Positions 39,762 to 41,468 of a stretch of DNA of 41,468 nt are shown here, in pieces; the stretch's first letter is position 1; every line of letters starts with the position of its first letter. The stretch spans positions 33,010 to 74,477 of the forward strand of contig CAJTTB010000012.1 of assembly GCA_910579175.1 (NCBI GenBank). The letters run 5' to 3'. Source of the stretch: an uncultured Oscillospiraceae bacterium (GTDB lineage: Bacteria; Bacillota; Clostridia; Oscillospirales; Ruminococcaceae). The position numbers and the translations under genes were made by a program. Under the pieces are notes generated by a model, which did not search any database, was not told the DNA's origin, and worked only from the letters and a program-made list of their open reading frames with translations.

Positions 39762-40574
39762 ATGATAAAATCATTTTTATGTCCTGTCTGTGGACAACCA
39801 CTTCAAGCAGGAAAAACATCATTTTTTTGTTCTAAAAATCATCAGTTTGACCGTGCAAAAAGTGGATATGTCAATCTATTGTTGCACAAACATTCCAATG
39901 TTCCAGGAGATAATAAATTGATGGTATCCTCTCGAAAACAATTTTTACAAAAGGGATATTATCAAATACTAGCGGACAAGCTGTGTGAAGAAATACAAAA
40001 TATCTCCCTTATCCATCCTATGATTGTAGATGCTGGTTGTGGAGAGGGCTATTATACCAATCAAGTTTATCAAGCGTTGCAACAGCAAGCGGATATCTTT
40101 GGTATTGATATTTCTAAATTTGCATTAAATGCAGCGGCGAAAAAAAATCCTCAAATCCATTATGCTGTTGCAAGTGTATTTCATCTGCCAATCGCTGACC
40201 ATTGTTGTGATATCGTATTAAATTTATTTGCACCTTATTGTGGAGAAGAATTTCAGCGCATATTAAAACCAAACGGATACTTATTTTTAATCATTCCAGG
40301 AAGAGAACACCTGTGGGAATTAAAGCAAGCAATCTATGACACACCTTATTTCAATGAAGTAAAGGACTATACTCTGGAAGGTTTTCAATTGCAAAAAATT
40401 GTCAAGATCAACGATACCATTTTTCTCAATTGTGCAGAGGATATCCAAAATTTATTTACAATGACGCCTTACTATTACAAGACATCTGTCGAAAGCACCA
40501 AACGGCTTCAACAGCTCCATACATTAGAAACAAAAATTCAATTTGAATTATTAATATATCAATTAAAATCATAG
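39762..40574 (+). CDS. rlmA: RlmA-type 23S rRNA (guanine-N1)-methyltransferase
   Basis: RlmA enzymes methylate G745 or G748 in helix 35 of 23S rRNA with SAM. The 270-residue protein has the N-terminal zinc site CPVCGQPL...FFCSKNH (Cys7, Cys10, Cys23, His27), the family linker GDNKLMVSSRKQFLQKGYY, the SAM loop DAGCGEGYY (90-98), and NLFAPYCGEEFQRILKPNGY. RlmA-I and RlmA-II cannot be told apart with certainty here; Gram-positive members are usually the type II, tylosin-related kind. The ung gene follows by 17 nt. Confidence 0.88.
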   Translation: MIKSFLCPVCGQPLQAGKTSFFCSKNHQFDRAKSGYVNLLLHKHSNVPGDNKLMVSSRKQFLQKGYYQILADKLCEEIQNISLIHPMIVDAGCGEGYYTNQVYQALQQQADIFGIDISKFALNAAAKKNPQIHYAVASVFHLPIADHCCDIVLNLFAPYCGEEFQRILKPNGYLFLIIPGREHLWELKQAIYDTPYFNEVKDYTLEGFQLQKIVKINDTIFLNCAEDIQNLFTMTPYYYKTSVESTKRLQQLHTLETKIQFELLIYQLKS

Positions 40575-40591
40575 AAAGGATGTTATCAATC

Positions 40592-41263
40592 ATGGTAAAT
40601 ATTGGAAATGACTGGGATGAATTGTTACAAGGGGAATTTGACAAAGAATATTATCAAGAACTGCGCAAATTCTTAACCGAACAATACAATACAAAAACAA
40701 TCTTTCCAGATATGTACGACATTTTCAACGCATTAAAGTACACGCCTTATCAGGACATCAAAGTGGTGATGTTGGGACAAGACCCCTATCATGGAAGAGG
40801 TCAGGCACACGGGCTTTGCTTTTCTGTTAAAAAGGGGCAAAAAATTCCTCCATCATTAAATAATATCTATAAGGAAATCAAAAGTGAACTGGGTATCGAG
40901 CCACCCAAACACGGTGAACTAACCAGCTGGGCAAAACAGGGAATTTTAATGCTCAATACTGTACTGACTGTACAGGAAAAAACACCAAATAGTCATAAAG
41001 GCAAAGGTTGGGAAATCTTTACCGACCATATTATCAAATTATTAAACGACCATGAAACACCAATTGTATTTTTACTTTGGGGCAGACCTGCACAAACTAA
41101 GGCGTCTTTGATTACCAATCCAAAGCATAAAATTTTAACTTGTGCACATCCTAGTCCGTTATCCGCTTCTAATGGATTTTTTGGTTGTGGACACTTTAAA
41201 CAAACCAATGAATTTTTAGTTTCACAAGGGCTTACTCCAATCGATTGGCATGTTCCAAACTAA
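40592..41263 (+). CDS. ung: Uracil-DNA glycosylase, family 1
   Basis: Ung removes uracil from DNA in base excision repair. The 223-residue protein has the water-activating Asp64 in LGQDPYHGRGQAHGLCFSV, LLNTVLTVQEKTPNSHKGKG, LLWGRPAQ, and the His186 loop HPSPLSASNGFFGCGHF. AAAGGA is 11 nt before ATG 40592 (MVNIGNDWDELL, the family N-terminus), whereas the ATG at 40580 overlaps that ribosome site. Same transcript as rlmA. Confidence 0.97.
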   Translation: MVNIGNDWDELLQGEFDKEYYQELRKFLTEQYNTKTIFPDMYDIFNALKYTPYQDIKVVMLGQDPYHGRGQAHGLCFSVKKGQKIPPSLNNIYKEIKSELGIEPPKHGELTSWAKQGILMLNTVLTVQEKTPNSHKGKGWEIFTDHIIKLLNDHETPIVFLLWGRPAQTKASLITNPKHKILTCAHPSPLSASNGFFGCGHFKQTNEFLVSQGLTPIDWHVPN

Positions 41264-41296
41264 TTTTACTAATATCATTATAAATTTATCAGTACA

Positions 41297-41332
41297 TAAA
41301 ATCCCATCAATTCACACTGGTGGGATTTTTTA
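41297..41332 (+). terminator. Rho-independent terminator after ung
   Basis: AAAATCCCA with TGGGATTTT, extended by CA/TG inner pairs, followed by TTTTAT. Confidence 0.82.
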
Positions 41333-41363
41333 TATTTCTATTTCGTATTGAGAATCTCCTTAT

Positions 41364-41468
41364 TAAAAACATACTTTTATTTTTATGCCTATAAGCACAT
41401 TTTTAATTAATATTATTTTTTATTACGAGCCGCTGACGTTAGTCAGGCGTATCAGCGAGTAACAAAAA
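41364..41468 (+). repeat. Intergenic repeat copy with internal dyads, cut by the window end
   Basis: Matches the minus-strand copies at 32388-32572 along about 100 bp: CTTTTATTTTTATGCCTATA, then a CACATTTTTAATTAATA block, a T-rich run, and a structured end. The end carries CTGAC-GTTA-GTCAG and CGCTGA...TCAGCG. The corresponding end at about 32480-32510 is diverged but alignable (CGCTGATGATAGTCAG). Confidence 0.55.

Overview
The window is low-GC chromosomal DNA of a spore-forming clostridial Firmicute. The evidence is a full-length SpoIIE with Spo0A-type boxes at its promoter, a clostridial-type cluster for uroporphyrinogen synthesis, a choline-binding-repeat surface protein, strong purine-rich ribosome binding sites, and sigma-A-like promoters with 17-bp spacers. 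I cannot name the species from the sequence alone.

Layout. 1-3.3 kb: the 5' part of an Rpn/PD-(D/E)XK nuclease gene, then a TetR-controlled membrane-protein module of visibly less AT-rich DNA (TetR, a broken DUF2798-like gene, an unknown multispan protein, a DUF2871 protein). 3.4-4.8 kb: an unknown small protein and a four-tRNA operon (Val, Asp, Phe, Gly in transcription order) with its own promoter and terminator. 4.9-7.8 kb: a leftward operon of a CPBP-family membrane protein, tadA and a GT-C glycosyltransferase. 8.2-13.5 kb: rightward genes for a lipoprotein, a DUF2752/DUF4234 pair, a TrkH/KtrB potassium transporter with a MATE exporter, and a zinc-ribbon membrane protein. 13.5-20.0 kb: a leftward operon hemA-sirC-hemC-cobA/hemD-hemB-hemL, which takes glutamyl-tRNA to uroporphyrinogen III and on to precorrin-2 and sirohydrochlorin.

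20.2-32.3 kb: a compact leftward cluster of phage structural genes in the order of the PBSX (xtm/xkd) morphogenesis operon: small and large terminase, portal, prohead protease, a small possible decoration protein, major capsid, three connectors, contractile sheath, tube, tail-assembly chaperone and baseplate (XkdP/Q/R/S/T/U-like). All reading frames are intact with good ribosome binding sites. There is no tape-measure gene between chaperone and baseplate, and no integrase, repressor, replication, tail-fibre or lysis gene. It directly abuts the hem operon and shares its AT-rich, CAA/Gln-rich composition. It looks like an old, streamlined, possibly domesticated phage-like particle locus, and I regard it as the most interesting part of the window.

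32.3-34.9 kb: a cluster of short diverged intergenic repeats (another copy lies at the right edge), a secreted choline-binding-repeat protein, and a long intergenic region with three direct repeats. 34.9-41.3 kb: NAD(P)H-hydrate repair enzyme, a membrane-anchored protein, spoIIE (convergent), an RlmA-type 23S rRNA methyltransferase and uracil-DNA glycosylase.

Many start codons were moved inward from the longest frame because a clear Shine-Dalgarno sequence lies inside the longer frame. Each such decision is stated in the entry.
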